Below are positions 33,740 to 44,229 of a stretch of 64,000 nt of DNA, in pieces. Source of the stretch: Chlorops oryzae (Eukaryota; Arthropoda; Insecta; Diptera; Chloropidae); NCBI GenBank assembly GCA_020466095.1, contig CM035808.1:51500504-51564503 (forward strand). Reading direction: 5' to 3'. The translations under genes were made by a program, and so were the position numbers. The number at the start of each line of letters is the position of its first letter. Positions within the stretch are counted from its first letter, which is position 1. The notes beneath the pieces are model-generated. The model did no database searches, had not been told where the DNA came from, and saw only the letters and a program-made list of their open reading frames with translations.

Positions 33740-34103
33740 GCGGACAACTTTAAAAAAAACGGAAAATTGACACCTTGATAATTTATAACCAGGGCCCGGA
33801 TTTTGATGACCCAAAAAAAGGTAAATAATGACCTTAAAAAATGACAAAATGAACTAAAAGATCTTGAAAAATGACTGTGTGCGTGTTTTCATTAAATTTT
33901 AGCTCTGAAATTTTCACTCTGCAAGAGCGTGTAAACGAAACGGAAACATTCAAACGTCGAATATGGTCTACCAGCAAGTACAAACGTCTATTCTATACTG
34001 GGAAAAATATCAACCAGGAAACAAATATTTAAGAGGACCTTCTGCTCTAGAGCACGAAAATTAAGGGTATTTTCGTGATTTTTTTTTTTGGTATTAAGCC
34101 AAA
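33740..34103. other. Unannotated stretch
   Basis: Nothing recognised between the TTAA MITE and the mariner insertion. Confidence 0.3.
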
Positions 34104-34105
34104 TA

Positions 34106-35398
34106 ACAGGTTGGCTGATAAGTCCCCGGTCTGACACATAGATGGCGTCGCTAGTATTAAATGCATATTATTTTTATATAGTGGCAACCTTCAAATGTTT
34201 CGTGTCAAAATTTGACGTCTGTAAGTCAATTAGTTTGTGAGATAGAGCGTCTTTTGTGAAGCAACTTTTGTTATTGTGAAAAAAATGGAAAAAAAGGAAT
34301 TTCGTGTTTTGATAAAATACTGTTTTCTGAAGGGAAAAAATACAGTGGAAGCAAAAACTTGGCTTGATAATGAGTTTCCGGACTCTGCCCCAGGAAAATC
34401 AACAATAATTGATTGGTATGCAAAATTCAAGCGTGGTGAAATGAGCACGGAGGACGGTGAACGCAGTGGACGCCCGAAAGAGGTGGTTACCGACGAAAAC
34501 ATAAAAAAAATTCACAAAATGATTTTGAATGACCGTAAAATGAAGTTGATCGAGATAGCAGAGGCCTTAAAGATATCAAAGGAACGTGTTGGTCATATCA
34601 TTCATCAATATTTGGATATGAAAAAGCTCTGTGCAAAATGGGTGCCGCGCGAGCTCACATTTGACCAAAAACAACAACGTGTTGATGATTCTGAGCGGTG
34701 TTTGCAGCTGTTAACTCGCAATACACCCGAGTTTTTGCGTCGATATGTGACAATGGATGAAACATGGCTCTATCACTACACTCCTGAGTCCAATCGACAG
34801 TCGGCTGAGTGGACAGCGATCGGTGAACCGTCTCCGAAGCGTGGAAAGACTCAAAAGTCCGCTGGCAAAGTAATGGCCTCTGTTTTTTGGGATGGGCATG
34901 GAATAATTTTTATCGATTATCTTGAGAAGGGAAAAACCATCAACAGTGACTATTATATGTCGTTATTGGAGCGTTTGAAGGTCGAAATCGCGGCAAAACG
35001 GCCCTATATGAAGAAGAAAAAAGTGTTGTTCCACCAAGACAACGCACCGTGCCACATGTCATTGAGAACGATGGCAAAACTTCATGAATTAGGCTTCGAA
35101 TTGCTTCCCCACCCACCGTATTCTCCAGATCTGGCCCGCAGCGACTTTTTATTGTTCTCAGACCTCAAAAGGATGCTCGCAGGGAAAAAATTTGGCTGCA
35201 ATGAAGAGGTGATCGCCGAAACTGAGGCCTATTTTGAGGCAAAACCGAAGGAGTACTACCAAAATGGTATCAAAAAATTGGAAGGTCGTTATAATCGTTG
35301 TATCGCTCTTGAAGGGAACTATGTTGAATAATAAAAACGAATTTTGACAAAAAAATGTGTTTTTCTTTGTAAGACCGGGGACTTATCAGCCAACCTGT
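34106..35398 (+). mobile_element. Himar1-like mariner, full length
   Basis: Terminal inverted repeats ACAGGTTGGCTGATAAGTCC (then CCGGTCT) at the left and GGACTTATCAGCCAACCTGT at the right, flanked by TA dinucleotides (34104-34105, 35399-35400). At 1293 bp this is the expected length. As I remember it, the end sequence is that of Himar1 from the horn fly (irritans subfamily). It appears inserted beside or into a Tc1 relic on the opposite strand. Confidence 0.95.
34285..35331 (+). CDS. mariner transposase (irritans subfamily), uninterrupted
   Basis: A 348-residue DDD transposase that cuts and pastes the element at TA sites in the nucleus. Residues 1-110 hold two helix-turn-helix DNA-binding parts (WLDNEFPDSAPGKSTIIDWY and IAEALKISKERVGHI) and the linker WVPRELT. 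The catalytic core has Asp in VTMDETWL, Asp in LFHQDNAPCH and Asp in YSPDLARSDFLLF, the D,D34D arrangement. The ATG at 34285 gives the family length; an upstream GTG at 34276 is not needed. Compared with the sister copy at 54627 it has Arg-Ser instead of Pro-Ser and Leu for Phe next to the third Asp, and Met for Lys after APCH. These may lower activity; that is inference. Confidence 0.93.
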   Translation: MEKKEFRVLIKYCFLKGKNTVEAKTWLDNEFPDSAPGKSTIIDWYAKFKRGEMSTEDGERSGRPKEVVTDENIKKIHKMILNDRKMKLIEIAEALKISKERVGHIIHQYLDMKKLCAKWVPRELTFDQKQQRVDDSERCLQLLTRNTPEFLRRYVTMDETWLYHYTPESNRQSAEWTAIGEPSPKRGKTQKSAGKVMASVFWDGHGIIFIDYLEKGKTINSDYYMSLLERLKVEIAAKRPYMKKKKVLFHQDNAPCHMSLRTMAKLHELGFELLPHPPYSPDLARSDFLLFSDLKRMLAGKKFGCNEEVIAETEAYFEAKPKEYYQNGIKKLEGRYNRCIALEGNYVE

Positions 35399-35402
35399 TA
35401 TT

Positions 35403-35868
35403 ACCAATCTGTCGAATTTCATTCCGCAAAAAACATCCCAAAAACATAAATTTTCGGCCTCCGTGTTTCACTGTCCTGGCAGTTAACTTTGCCTTGAATT
35501 TCTGCTTCGGATGATGTCTACCGTATTTCTTTTCCTACTGTGATCAAGCTGCACTACCTTAGTCTCATTAGTCCACAATATGTTACGCCAAACTGTGTCG
35601 AGTTCTTAAACAAACTTTTAATTATGCTTTTAAAATTTCCTGAGTGTATCAGAGGTACTTTTCTTGGGGTATGTACTTTAAGGTTAGCCAAGGTAAAACG
35701 TTACCTTATAGTGGAACTAGCAGCTATGGGTAGTTCTAGTTCGTTCTCGATCTGCATAGTTGTAATAATGGGGTGCTGCGTGAAAGTTCTCCTGATCAAT
35801 TTGTATTGGGTTTCAGTGTTTTTCTTTTGTCTACCACGATTTTTAAGCTGTGCCGTAAGTTTTTTTTA
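35403..35868 (-). pseudogene. Tc1-like transposase fragment
   Basis: On the minus strand a helix-turn-helix stretch QLKNRGRQKKNTETQYKLI, then TTMQIENELELPIAASSTIR, is followed in changing frames by LANLKVHTPRKVP, VWRNILWTNETKVVQLDHS and a YVFGMFF-type block. This is the Tc1 order. The first catalytic Asp (usually WTDET) has become Asn (WTNET), and several stops and frame changes are present. The remaining catalytic part would lie beyond the mariner insertion but is not recognised there. Confidence 0.65.
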
Positions 35869-35873
35869 GCCTT

Positions 35874-36130
35874 TGTTATTGATGTATATCAGCTATCGAA
35901 TTTTATTCATTATGTATCGATAACTATTTGTCGGTAAAAGAGTAACTGAGCAGGGCTTTTGAACATCACCAGCGCACCGGTTCTGGGGTTCTGCGTGTAG
36001 CCGCGTTATTTATAAGCTCGCACTTTGTAAATAATATTAGATTGTATAAATAAACATAAGGAATTACGAATTAAATTCCTCTTGCGTGCTATTGGATTTA
36101 GAGGTTACTAGGTGAGTCTATGACGTAACA
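35874..36130 (+). repeat. Possible solo LTR
   Basis: The segment starts TGTTATTGATG and ends GACGTAACA, i.e. short inverted TGTTA/TAACA ends, and includes GTATAAATAAACATAAG that could serve as TATA or poly(A) signal. No matching target duplication is seen, so this is weak; it could be part of another repeat. Confidence 0.3.
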
Positions 36131-36624
36131 GTTATGATCCCATTAGAAATTACGATGGTCTCCTTAATAAAAGCAAAATTTTTGCGTTCACCGAGCAGTT
36201 TTTTGATGGGTTTTCTTAGCTCAGGTTTACAATTTTTTTTCATCTCATTGTTAAGATCAAAAATATTTTATAACAATAGCAAATGAAAACTATGCCACCT
36301 GCACTTTTAAGGAATTACGACTACTCACTGCTTGTTTTCAAAACTAAGTCCTTGCAATTTTCGCCTTGTTCTTATTTTTTCGAACAGGCGTTTTTTGACT
36401 TCAAGCGCCAAAGTTGCTCCAAAAAAAAATTCAGACCTTTCAGACTGTCGTAACCTTCATTTTTACGAGCCCAATATCTGCGAATGTTTATAAAAAATAA
36501 ATAAATATTTTTGAAGGTCATTTGGAAAGTGCTATGAGCCTGTTTACAATATTAAAATGGTTGTTCTTATTATTATGAACACGACTCTATGCGGCATTTC
36601 ACGCCAAGTGTACCCGCTCAAAAA
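36131..36624. other. Unannotated stretch
   Basis: AT-rich, no recognised gene or repeat ends. Confidence 0.3.
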
Positions 36625-37214
36625 AGTTAAAAGCTGGGATTTCGATGAAACTTGGTGGAAATGTTGTGCTATGAGAAAACATGAATTTTTCAGAAGAGGT
36701 AGAGGAAAAATTGAAAAATGAACAAATGTGATAAAGGCTTCTTATTTAGCTTTGTCTGCTCTTTCCGAAAAAAATATTACAGCCTCCAAAAATGATTATT
36801 TATGGCAAAAAATTGGTTTTTTTTATAATCGATTTTTCGGCCAAAATGGCATTTTTGACTTTTTTATATAAGCTCAAACGAAAGCTAACCTTTTTTCTAG
36901 AATATCACATCTTAATCGTGATGGCATCTCTAAAACTTACAAGTAAACGGAGGTGTTGAGCCCATCCAAACCCTCGCTCCAAGCGCACACATGCAGCCGT
37001 AGCGCAGTGGTGCGATATCAGTTAGCTGAGTTCTAAGCATTTCGCTTTAATAAAATCTTAACGGGTGCGTTCAATGCCTCCGTTTATTTGTAAATTTTAG
37101 AGATCCCATCTCTATTAATATTTCCCCTAAAATTTCCCCTCCCCCTCCAGCAAAATTCATGTACTCTTATAGCACAACATTTCCAACAAGTTCATCGAAA
37201 TCCCAGCTATGAAC
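36625..37214. repeat. Large imperfect palindrome with a Pol III A-box-like word in the loop
   Basis: Outer arms AAGCTGGGATTTCGATGAAA (36631) and TTCATCGAAATCCCAGCT (37191-37208) are inverted copies. An inner pair ATGGCATCTCTAAAACTTAC (36921) and AATTTTAGAGATCCCAT (37095) also matches. The loop holds TAGCGCAGTGGTGCG (37000), an exact fit to the tRNA A-box consensus TRGCNNAGYGG, but no convincing B box. Probably a MITE or SINE derivative. Confidence 0.5.
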
Positions 37215-37440
37215 TATTTGTATCTTTTAAAACAGTATAGATGGACGCCTTAGTTATAGTTCATTTTCAATTAATATAATTATTTAAATAGTTTAAAATA
37301 TGAAATAGAATTAAGTTCTTTGCTGTCCGGCTTTGGGAGTCAATAAGAGTTATCGATCGTAATTCCCTCTGGATATTGACCTAAACTCGCTAGACACTGA
37401 CCTTCTCTTAATTACACTATTTGTCAATCATATGTTACAA

Positions 37441-37763
37441 CTCCAAAAAAACATAACTCTTTCGCGGGCAGCGTATCAAGACCCACGTCACCACAGCCAG
37501 CGAATACAGAAATGGTCAATGGAAATGCAGTTTTTGCAGCTGCGTTGCAGAAGATAATCAATAGAAAACTTAATGTATATACATATACACAACGAAGGTC
37601 CCAATCTTTCAGAGAATTTCTAATGTAACTTCGTTTTCAGCTAAATTTTACTCCAGCACCGCCGCCGCAGGCAGTCGAGCCAACGCCTCCACCAGCACCA
37701 GCAGTGACTGCCACCGAAGAAGGATCTCATAGACGTCGGATAACTAAGAACAAACTATTTTAA
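37441..37763 (+). CDS. Putative 3' end of a host gene (two exons)
   Basis: Two open stretches join across a plausible intron. The upstream exon is open before 37441 and ends AAACTTAAT at 37574; it reads SFAGSVSRPTSPQPANTEMV, then NGNAVFAAALQKIINRKLN. The intron starts GTATAT at 37575 and ends ACTTCGTTTTCAG at 37640 (66 nt, fly-like). The last exon (37641-37763, phase 0) reads LNFTPAPPPQAVEPTPPPAP, then AVTATEEGSHRRRITKNKLF and TAA. Low-complexity Pro/Ala, higher GC and clean splice signals stand out from the AT-rich surroundings. I do not recognise the protein, and no upstream exons were found. It may be a displaced fragment. Confidence 0.4.
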
Positions 37764-38039
37764 TGTTACTGAAAGCAATAATTTAATTTTTACATAACAT
37801 ACGAGTGCTAAAATTTTAGTAAATTTGGAAAATTTCTTATAACTTCTTTATTTTTTAACCTATTTTGGAGAAATTTAGTTTTATATACTCTAAATATATA
37901 ATTTATATATATTATATATAATATATATAATATACTTAAAAAATTTTGTTAGTACTCCAAAGTTTAAATGAACTTTTGCAAATTCAAAAACAAACCTTAA
38001 AAAATCAAACTTTTGGAAGTTCAAATGTAGCTTAAAAAC
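37764..38039. other. Spacer
   Basis: AT-rich sequence with a TATATAATATATATAAT-type tract near 37905-37930; no gene. Confidence 0.3.
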
Positions 38040-39246
38040 CAAGTATTACAGTATGGGAAAGGCTGTCAAAATGCTATATGGCTCCAAATGGTGTGGTGAA
38101 GTTGAATAACAATCAGCTGACTGTCAAAAATAAGTCGAAGAATTTTCAATATTTAAACATGCCGTAAAATTATATTATGACCCTTTTTAGCTAAAATTGA
38201 AGTTGGAAACACCAAAGTAGAGATGATCCTTCATTTTAAAGAACATTTGAGCATCAACGACCCTCGCAAATCAGTATTACATATTGCATTTAAATTGAAC
38301 GATTTCGTTAGCGATGCACAAATACTCTAAGCGCAAAGCTTTTCTCGATACTGAACCGAGTACTCAAAAGAATTCTTAAAACAAAATAAAACCAAATAAA
38401 AAGCAATAATAATTGTTTATTTATATATTTTTAAATTTCATGTTTCAAAATGAAAAAAGTAAGGGTGGTATAGTAAAGCGACCCTGGCCATAGAATCGGA
38501 GGCTAAAACAAAGCTTAAATTCCTCATTTCACAATAATATATCGAAAGATTGTTACTTTACACAATTCAGATGATTTTTGAGGCAGACCCTAGTGATGGA
38601 GGTACCCTTAAAAATCGTCCGATTAAGTCCATTTTTGTAGAGCATGTCACCGATTACAAAAGAAGGATGGATGCTGTTTTTGGTGCAAGCGCCATCTGAA
38701 TTTTGGGTGTAAAATTCAATTTACGAATAACGCCTTTTGGCGTGGCAATGGGGCTAAATCGCCTCGCTACAAAAATTTTTCGAATGTTTATTTAAAAAAA
38801 TTTACTGAACTTTTCGAAAACAATACTGAAAAAATTTTTGGATAACGGTAAACGACAAAAAATTCAGCATCTTAGTTTTATTTCATGATTCTCTAGGAGA
38901 GAATGACAATGACGTGTTTTGCCCCATATTTGGAATTTACATTTTTTTATGCCTTTAAATAAGTCCAAATAAATAATTCCACTAACTATTTCAAAAGATT
39001 TTGGTTTTAGAGAAGCATTTATGAATTTTATAACAAACCCTACAACGAAGGGATACCCTTGAAAATCAGACGGACAGAAAGTCTCATTTATAAAAGCTAA
39101 ACGTTCAAATTGTAGTCGGTAATTATTTTCACCATCGATTTGCACTATTGACTCGTTCCTTTTGGCACCATCTGTTCTCGATGGATGCCACACTCATGTC
39201 TTAATTAAACCAGACCAAATGCTCGGAATTTAGTTTTTGTAGTACG
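38040..39246. mobile_element. Non-autonomous 8-bp-TSD-type element, copy A (right end lost)
   Basis: Starts CAAGTATTACAGTATG and is collinear with the element at 51434-54480 once nested insertions there are removed. Matches stop at GTAGTACGTG (39247), where an LTR begins; the last ~300 bp seen in copy B are absent. No transposase is encoded. Confidence 0.7.
38864..39193 (-). other. Conserved minus-strand open frame in copy A
   Basis: A 109-codon frame starting MWHPSRTDGAKRNESIVQ and continuing FERLAFINETFCPSDFQG, GYPFVVGFVIKFINASLKPK and SGIIYLDLFKGIKKC. Its counterpart at 53858-54124 in copy B keeps most of these residues over 88 codons. The product is unknown to me; it could be a captured gene fragment or chance retention. 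Confidence 0.35.
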
Positions 39247-39947
39247 TGTTGTGAGTCAATACTCGACTCACGAGCATTCAGCATATTTCCATATGGTCAC
39301 CATAAAACCAAGCAGTTATTCCAAGACCGTCTGCAACAACAATAAATGCATGACGATCAATTCTGGCCAACGACGAAACAACAACAACAACCATAACTGA
39401 CTTCGTAAGCGAATTTCCGAATGCAAGAGAATTCGAGAAGAACAATTGTAACACCTGTTTCGGCTTGAAGTGCAAGCTGGCAGAGAACAACAACAATAAA
39501 TCGATGGCACGCGCAGGTCAGCGTAAAACTTACGAAATAGTTCTAGAAGTTTCAACCCGCGACTATGAAAAATCGACTAGAATCGATTGGGAAATCGATA
39601 ATGCAGCATCGACACTTTCTTTCAATAAAAGCGGAAGATCGAGACTTGAAAAGTAGCCTTTGGTAAAAATTTTTGGTATCGAACAGTTTGAGAGGTCTCA
39701 ACTCGAAGCGCACGTACTCACCAGTGGCAACGGCGATTAGAGCGAGGACCTTAGAGTTACAAAATGTTAATGAAGTAGTTGCTAGGAGTTATTGGTATCA
39801 AGGTAATAAATTATGAATAGATAATAAGGACGTTAACTTAATAAACGATTGAAAGTAATCTATTTTGTGTCCTTTCGCTTTATTTATGCACACTAAAGTA
39901 TTTAGACGGTGTATTCAATTGGCAATACGGCGGAAAATACTTTAACA
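39247..39947 (+). repeat. LTR of a second LTR retroelement
   Basis: Starts TGTTGTGAGTC exactly where homology to copy A's family ends, and stops at ACTTTAACA (39947), directly before a primer site. TGTT/AACA ends and an AATAAA word near 39840 support a 701-bp 5' LTR. No second LTR is found in the window. Confidence 0.7.
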
Positions 39948-39948
39948 T

Positions 39949-39966
39949 TGGCGCAGCCGGTCAACC
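39949..39966 (+). other. Primer-binding site
   Basis: TGGCGCAGCCGGTCAACC lies 1 nt after the LTR and resembles the serine-tRNA type TGGCGCAGTCGGT of fly 17.6/297-like elements. Confidence 0.65.
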
Positions 39967-40154
39967 GATATACGTTTATATGAGCAGTATCCTGAAAAAG
40001 GTATTACGTTCATATAAATAGTATCCGGAAAGGACCTAAATTAATTAAAATTAAGAAATTTTTTTCTGTTGTGGTAACTTTCAGAGAACCCAGCCGTAAG
40101 GAATTCGAGCGGGTAACTCAATTTTGGAAGATTTTATTCACATGCGATCCATTA

Positions 40155-40495
40155 TCTGCTAGCTAGTGTTGAGACACTTCTATCAGGCCCTTGGACATGT
40201 GTTTAATAAACCAAAGGGCAGTGTGATCGGTTTGGGAGTACATCGAAAGATCTTGACGGTCCTGCAACATTTGTTAAAGGATATTGGAACCACAAACCAC
40301 GCTGGTGCGAATTTGCGGCGACAATTTTCTTTAAACGGAGTGTATCTTAAATCAAACGATTCCTTTGGTGCTAAATTCTAGCAGTGGGTTCAATAATTGC
40401 TAATGTTTATTGACAATAAGCTCATAATCTGTTAGCTTGTGTTGAGACACTACTGTCAGGCCCTGGGACATGTGTTTAATACACCAAAGGACAGT
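40155..40495 (+). repeat. Pair of ~68-bp direct repeats in the LTR-element leader
   Basis: The stretch from CTGCTAGCTAGTGTTGAGAC to AAGGGCAGTG (40155-40222) recurs with few changes as CTGTTAGCTTGTGTTGAGAC to AAGGACAGTG (40428-40495), 273 bp apart. The frame at 40166-40381 between them has no known domain. Confidence 0.7.
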
Positions 40496-41000
40496 GAGTA
40501 TTTTGAAAAAATAAAAACAATTTTTGAGTACTCAGCGGAATTAAGTAAGAAAAATACATCTTTACAGTATAATGTGTGAAAAAACGAGTGCAAAGCTAAC
40601 GTGGAACCTTGCAGGTTTTAAAAAGGTGGTTATCATCAACCGATTTAGCAAAAGCTCGTGTTCATAAAATCTACCGGCTCAGACGTTAAAAAAATTTTTT
40701 TTTTGTGAAATTGCATTTTTTTCAAATAATTATTTGAAAGAGTCACAAATTAATACCTTGTGAAAGTGAAAAGTAAAAGTCAACGGTAGCAGAAAATCAC
40801 AAAAGGAAGAACCAATATGCAGCAATCAACTATAAATATGGTGCGTACAAAAAATTTTAAGCAATATTTTATCGCAGAGTCCTTTTTGTTTTAAAATGTA
40901 TATTATAGGGACTTGTGCCGTATTCATATTAAACATATAGAAAAGCAAAAATTTTGAAGCAACAGCTTAAGCAAATTCTAATCAGATCACCCTAACGTCA

Positions 41001-42023
41001 ATGTTAACGATGGCAAATCAACTTCAAGCTGATGAAGTAATGAAGATGGTCGTAAACCTAGTATCATGTTTTTCTGGCCAAGACCACCCAGAATTAAAAT
41101 CTGAAGTAGAAAAATTTGTCACAGGTTTAGATTTACTAAAAAGCATGGCACAAAATAAGGATACGCAGCATATAATAAAATGTGTAAGAAATGTATCAGG
41201 ATCAGCTTGCATAAAGGCTAGCCAGAACAGTTTTAACAGTACAGATGAACTTGGGGACTTTATAAAGAAACATTTCTTAAAACACAGAAGTTTAGAAACA
41301 ATTAGATTTGAGATAGAAAGCGCTGCGGAATTTTCACATGAAATAGCGTCAAAATTTGGGGAAAGGATAGAGTCCTTGCTAAAAGAGGCCGAAAAATTGA
41401 TAAGGGAGTCATGGAATGCATCTGAGGCAGTATCAGCACTTAGCGAGTACCAAAAGCTGGCTAAAAATAAGTTCATCTTCGGAGTAAAGGATCAGTGTAT
41501 GCAACTCCGTCTAGAAGGCCATGGAGATAAGCCTCTCTCATTTTTGATTAAAATAGCAGAAGACTCCGAAAACCTTTATGCAGAAAATAGAAAGTTAAAT
41601 CAAGTTTTTAACATTCCGCAAACAATTATTTACTCTTTTTGTAATGTGGCAGGCCATACACGAGATATTTGCCAGCAGAGGGGAAATACCCCTTTTTGCA
41701 TTATTTGCCTTGAATATGGCCATGAGCAGAATGCAAATTGCAGTGAGAATAGTACAGAGCCAAGATTTGACCGATTAAACTGCACGTATTGTGGGAAAGA
41801 AGGTCATTTAGAAATTAAATGTTTTGGCAGGCTTAGAAATCTATTTTGCAATATATGTCAAACGAAAGGTCAAGAAAGTGACAAATTTTGTAAAAGTTTG
41901 ATAAATAATTTTCCTGAGAATAACCGCACTGATATACAGTGCTACAAATGCTCTCAGTTTGGGCGTATAGCGAGATTTTGTTATCCGCAACAGCAAGTAG
42001 ATAGTGGCCAGGGAAACTTATAG
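41001..42023 (+). CDS. gag: Gag-like protein with five zinc-knuckle-type motifs
   Basis: A 340-residue frame with ATG at 41001 (MLTMANQLQADEVMKM). Residues 1-200 are helical and gag-like (VTGLDLLKSMAQ, ESAAEFSHEIASKFGERIE). The C-terminal part carries a series of Cys-rich knuckles: SFCNVAGHTRDIC (first Cys replaced by Ser), FCIICLEYGHEQNANC, CTYCGKEGHLEIKC (canonical), FCNICQTKGQESDKFC (His to Gln) and CYKCSQFGRIARFC (His to Arg). Position after an LTR and primer site supports an LTR-element gag; LINE ORF1 proteins can also carry three knuckles. No protease or pol follows: a LINE fragment begins instead. Confidence 0.7.
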   Translation: MLTMANQLQADEVMKMVVNLVSCFSGQDHPELKSEVEKFVTGLDLLKSMAQNKDTQHIIKCVRNVSGSACIKASQNSFNSTDELGDFIKKHFLKHRSLETIRFEIESAAEFSHEIASKFGERIESLLKEAEKLIRESWNASEAVSALSEYQKLAKNKFIFGVKDQCMQLRLEGHGDKPLSFLIKIAEDSENLYAENRKLNQVFNIPQTIIYSFCNVAGHTRDICQQRGNTPFCIICLEYGHEQNANCSENSTEPRFDRLNCTYCGKEGHLEIKCFGRLRNLFCNICQTKGQESDKFCKSLINNFPENNRTDIQCYKCSQFGRIARFCYPQQQVDSGQGNL

Positions 42024-42099
42024 CGGCCCGGTCATGGCCAATAGACCGGAATGCCATAGTAAATATCAAAATTCAAAGGCCATACCTAGTTCAGAATAA

Positions 42100-43983
42100 G
42101 AACAATGTAAGAAATAATAGCAAAAAAGAAGGAAAAAATAAAAAGAAACCAATATATTTAGAAAAACAGTTGAAAGATCGCGAGACCAAAAAACAATGTG
42201 GCTGAATATTAAAAAGTTAATTCTGGGGCAGGAGCGACAAGAGATAGATAAACTTATAATAAATGGAACGGCTGTGATAGAACCAAATAATATAGTGAAT
42301 TGCATGAACGATTTTTTTGTCGAAAGCATCGTAGAAATACATAACAACATACAAAATTAGAGATATGAAGATTTGATTGAAGATAGCGGAAACGAGTTTG
42401 TGTTCAGAGCGATAGACTTGAATGAACTAAAATTAATTATTAAAGCAATGAATAATAAAAAGGACTGGAAAGGACTAACGGCGCGTATGTTAATGGAAGC
42501 ATTCGATATTATTGGTTCGGCTTTCTTAAAGGTAATAAACTCATCCTTAGAATGTGGTACGTTTCCGAATTGTTGGAAGGAATCTAGAGTTGTCCCAATT
42601 GGAAAAATTAAAAACGCCGAAAATCCAGAAAACTTTAGACGGATAAACACGTTGAGATTGGAAAGCAAAATTTTGGAGAAAATCGTACACAAGCAGCTAA
42701 GTGAGTATTTGGAGACACGAAGCTTGCTATCTGATCGACAATCAGGGTTTAGGAGTAACCACAGCTGCGAATCAATGCTGAATCTGGTGTTATCTCAATG
42801 GAGGGGGGAAGTGGTGGCAAAAAAGTGTATAGTAGCAGTTTTCGTAGACCTTCAACGCGCGTTTGAAACAATCGACAGAGAAATTCTGCTGATGAAACTT
42901 TAAAAATACGGCATAAGGGGCGTGGCGTTGAGATGGTTTGCCACATATCTGGCAGGAAGGAAGCAGCGAACAAGGATTGGTAATGAGATATCAAGGGAAA
43001 GAGAAGTAAATTTGGGTGTTCCTCAGGGTGCAATACTGGGAACACTGTTATTCATCATATATATGAACGATATTGAAAAAGTGGTTAGACATTCGGAGGT
43101 GTGTCTGTTTGCGGATGACACGCTAGTATACGTGTGCGGTACTTCCCCGGAGGAGTGTATAATGCGGATTAACGACGACTTGCGAAGAATTGGTGCATAC
43201 TTTAAAATGAACAAACTAAGCTTGAATGCAAGGAAAACTAAATCTATGGTTATAAATGGTGAAACAGATAGAAATATACTAAAAGATAATGATGTAGTGG
43301 AAAAAGTAACAGAGATAAAATACCAAGGAGTGATAATTGACCGAAATCTTAAGTTCGACAAGCACACTGATTATATATGTAAGAAAATTGCACAAAAATA
43401 GGATTTTTTAAGAGAATTAGAAGTAAGTTAAATCTGGCGAGTGCTATAAACATATATAATGTCCTTATAAAGCCGCATTTCGAGTATTGCTCAACAATAA
43501 TTTTCCTAAGCGGGGGATAAAATATTGACAGACTTCAAAGATTGCAAAACAAGGGAATGCGTGCAGTTCTTATGTGTGGCAATCGGCTATCAGCGAGATT
43601 TATGCTTGAATGTCTAAAATGGTTGTCGGTTAAGCAAAGAATATGGATGAATGTATTAATGTTTGTTTTTAAAATCAAATATAATTTGGTATCTATATAT
43701 TTAAGCTCGCAATTGCAATATGTCTCGGGCGTTCAGCCATACAACTTAAGAAATAATAATGATTTTAGAACGACTGCACCACGAAACAGTTTGCTATACA
43801 AGGGGCTGAACTTGTTTAATAATCTCCCTAATTATATAAAATATGAGGCAAATATGTTAAGATTCAAACACAAAATTGTAAGCTTTGTAAAAGAAAACTA
43901 TTAATTATAATGAAGGATAAATTGTAATTATTTGCGAAAAAGAGCAATAACTTTGCTAAATAAACAAACTACTACTACTAATA
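42100..43983 (+). pseudogene. Non-LTR (LINE) reverse transcriptase fragment, 5'-truncated
   Basis: From about 42196 one frame reads MWLNIKKLILGQ, then RAIDLNELKLIIKAMNNKK, VIPIGK-type finger sequence, FVDLQRAFETIDREIL, LGVPQGAILGTLLFIIYMND and the RT active site CLFADDTLVY, followed by KTKSMVING, as in Jockey/CR1-type LINEs. Stops at 42357-42359 (TAG) and 42901 (TAA), a frame shift at about 43399 and a further stop near 43517 inactivate it. After the shift IKPHFEYCSTI and the C-terminal LQRLQNKGMRA (43530-43904) follow. The 3' end is AAATAAACAAACTACTACTA, a simple-repeat tail. No endonuclease domain is present, so it is 5'-truncated. It abuts the gag frame of the LTR element. Confidence 0.88.
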
Positions 43984-44078
43984 CTTTCGATCGCATGTTA
44001 TGAACCATCGCACGTCGAGACCTTAAGTTAGACTGATAACATTTTTTGTTATTTAGGCAGACAGTTTTTGAGCTCTGA

Positions 44079-44229
44079 GGCAGAAAAAAAGCAGAACCTT
44101 AGTAGGCAGAAAAAATTGCAGAACCTCAATAGGCAGAAAAAATTCAGAGCCTCGCTCGGTAGGCAGAAAAAATGCAGAGCCTCAGTAGGCAGAAAAAGTT
44201 CAGAGCCTCAGTAGGCAGAAAAAAGACAG
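44079..44229 (+). repeat. ~27-bp minisatellite
   Basis: About five to six copies of a unit with AGGCAGAAAAAA and CAGAGCCTCAGT. Confidence 0.9.

Noticed and set aside
35540..35869. Plus-strand 109-codon frame with hydrophobic stretches
   Set aside because: Antisense shadow of the Tc1 transposase fragment on the minus strand.
35874..36130. Confident solo LTR
   Set aside because: TGTTA/TAACA ends fit but no target duplication is visible, so it is listed only with low confidence.
38864..39193. Treating the conserved MWHP frame as a host gene
   Set aside because: It occurs within copies of a transposable element and has no recognised domain or splice context; kept only as an open frame.
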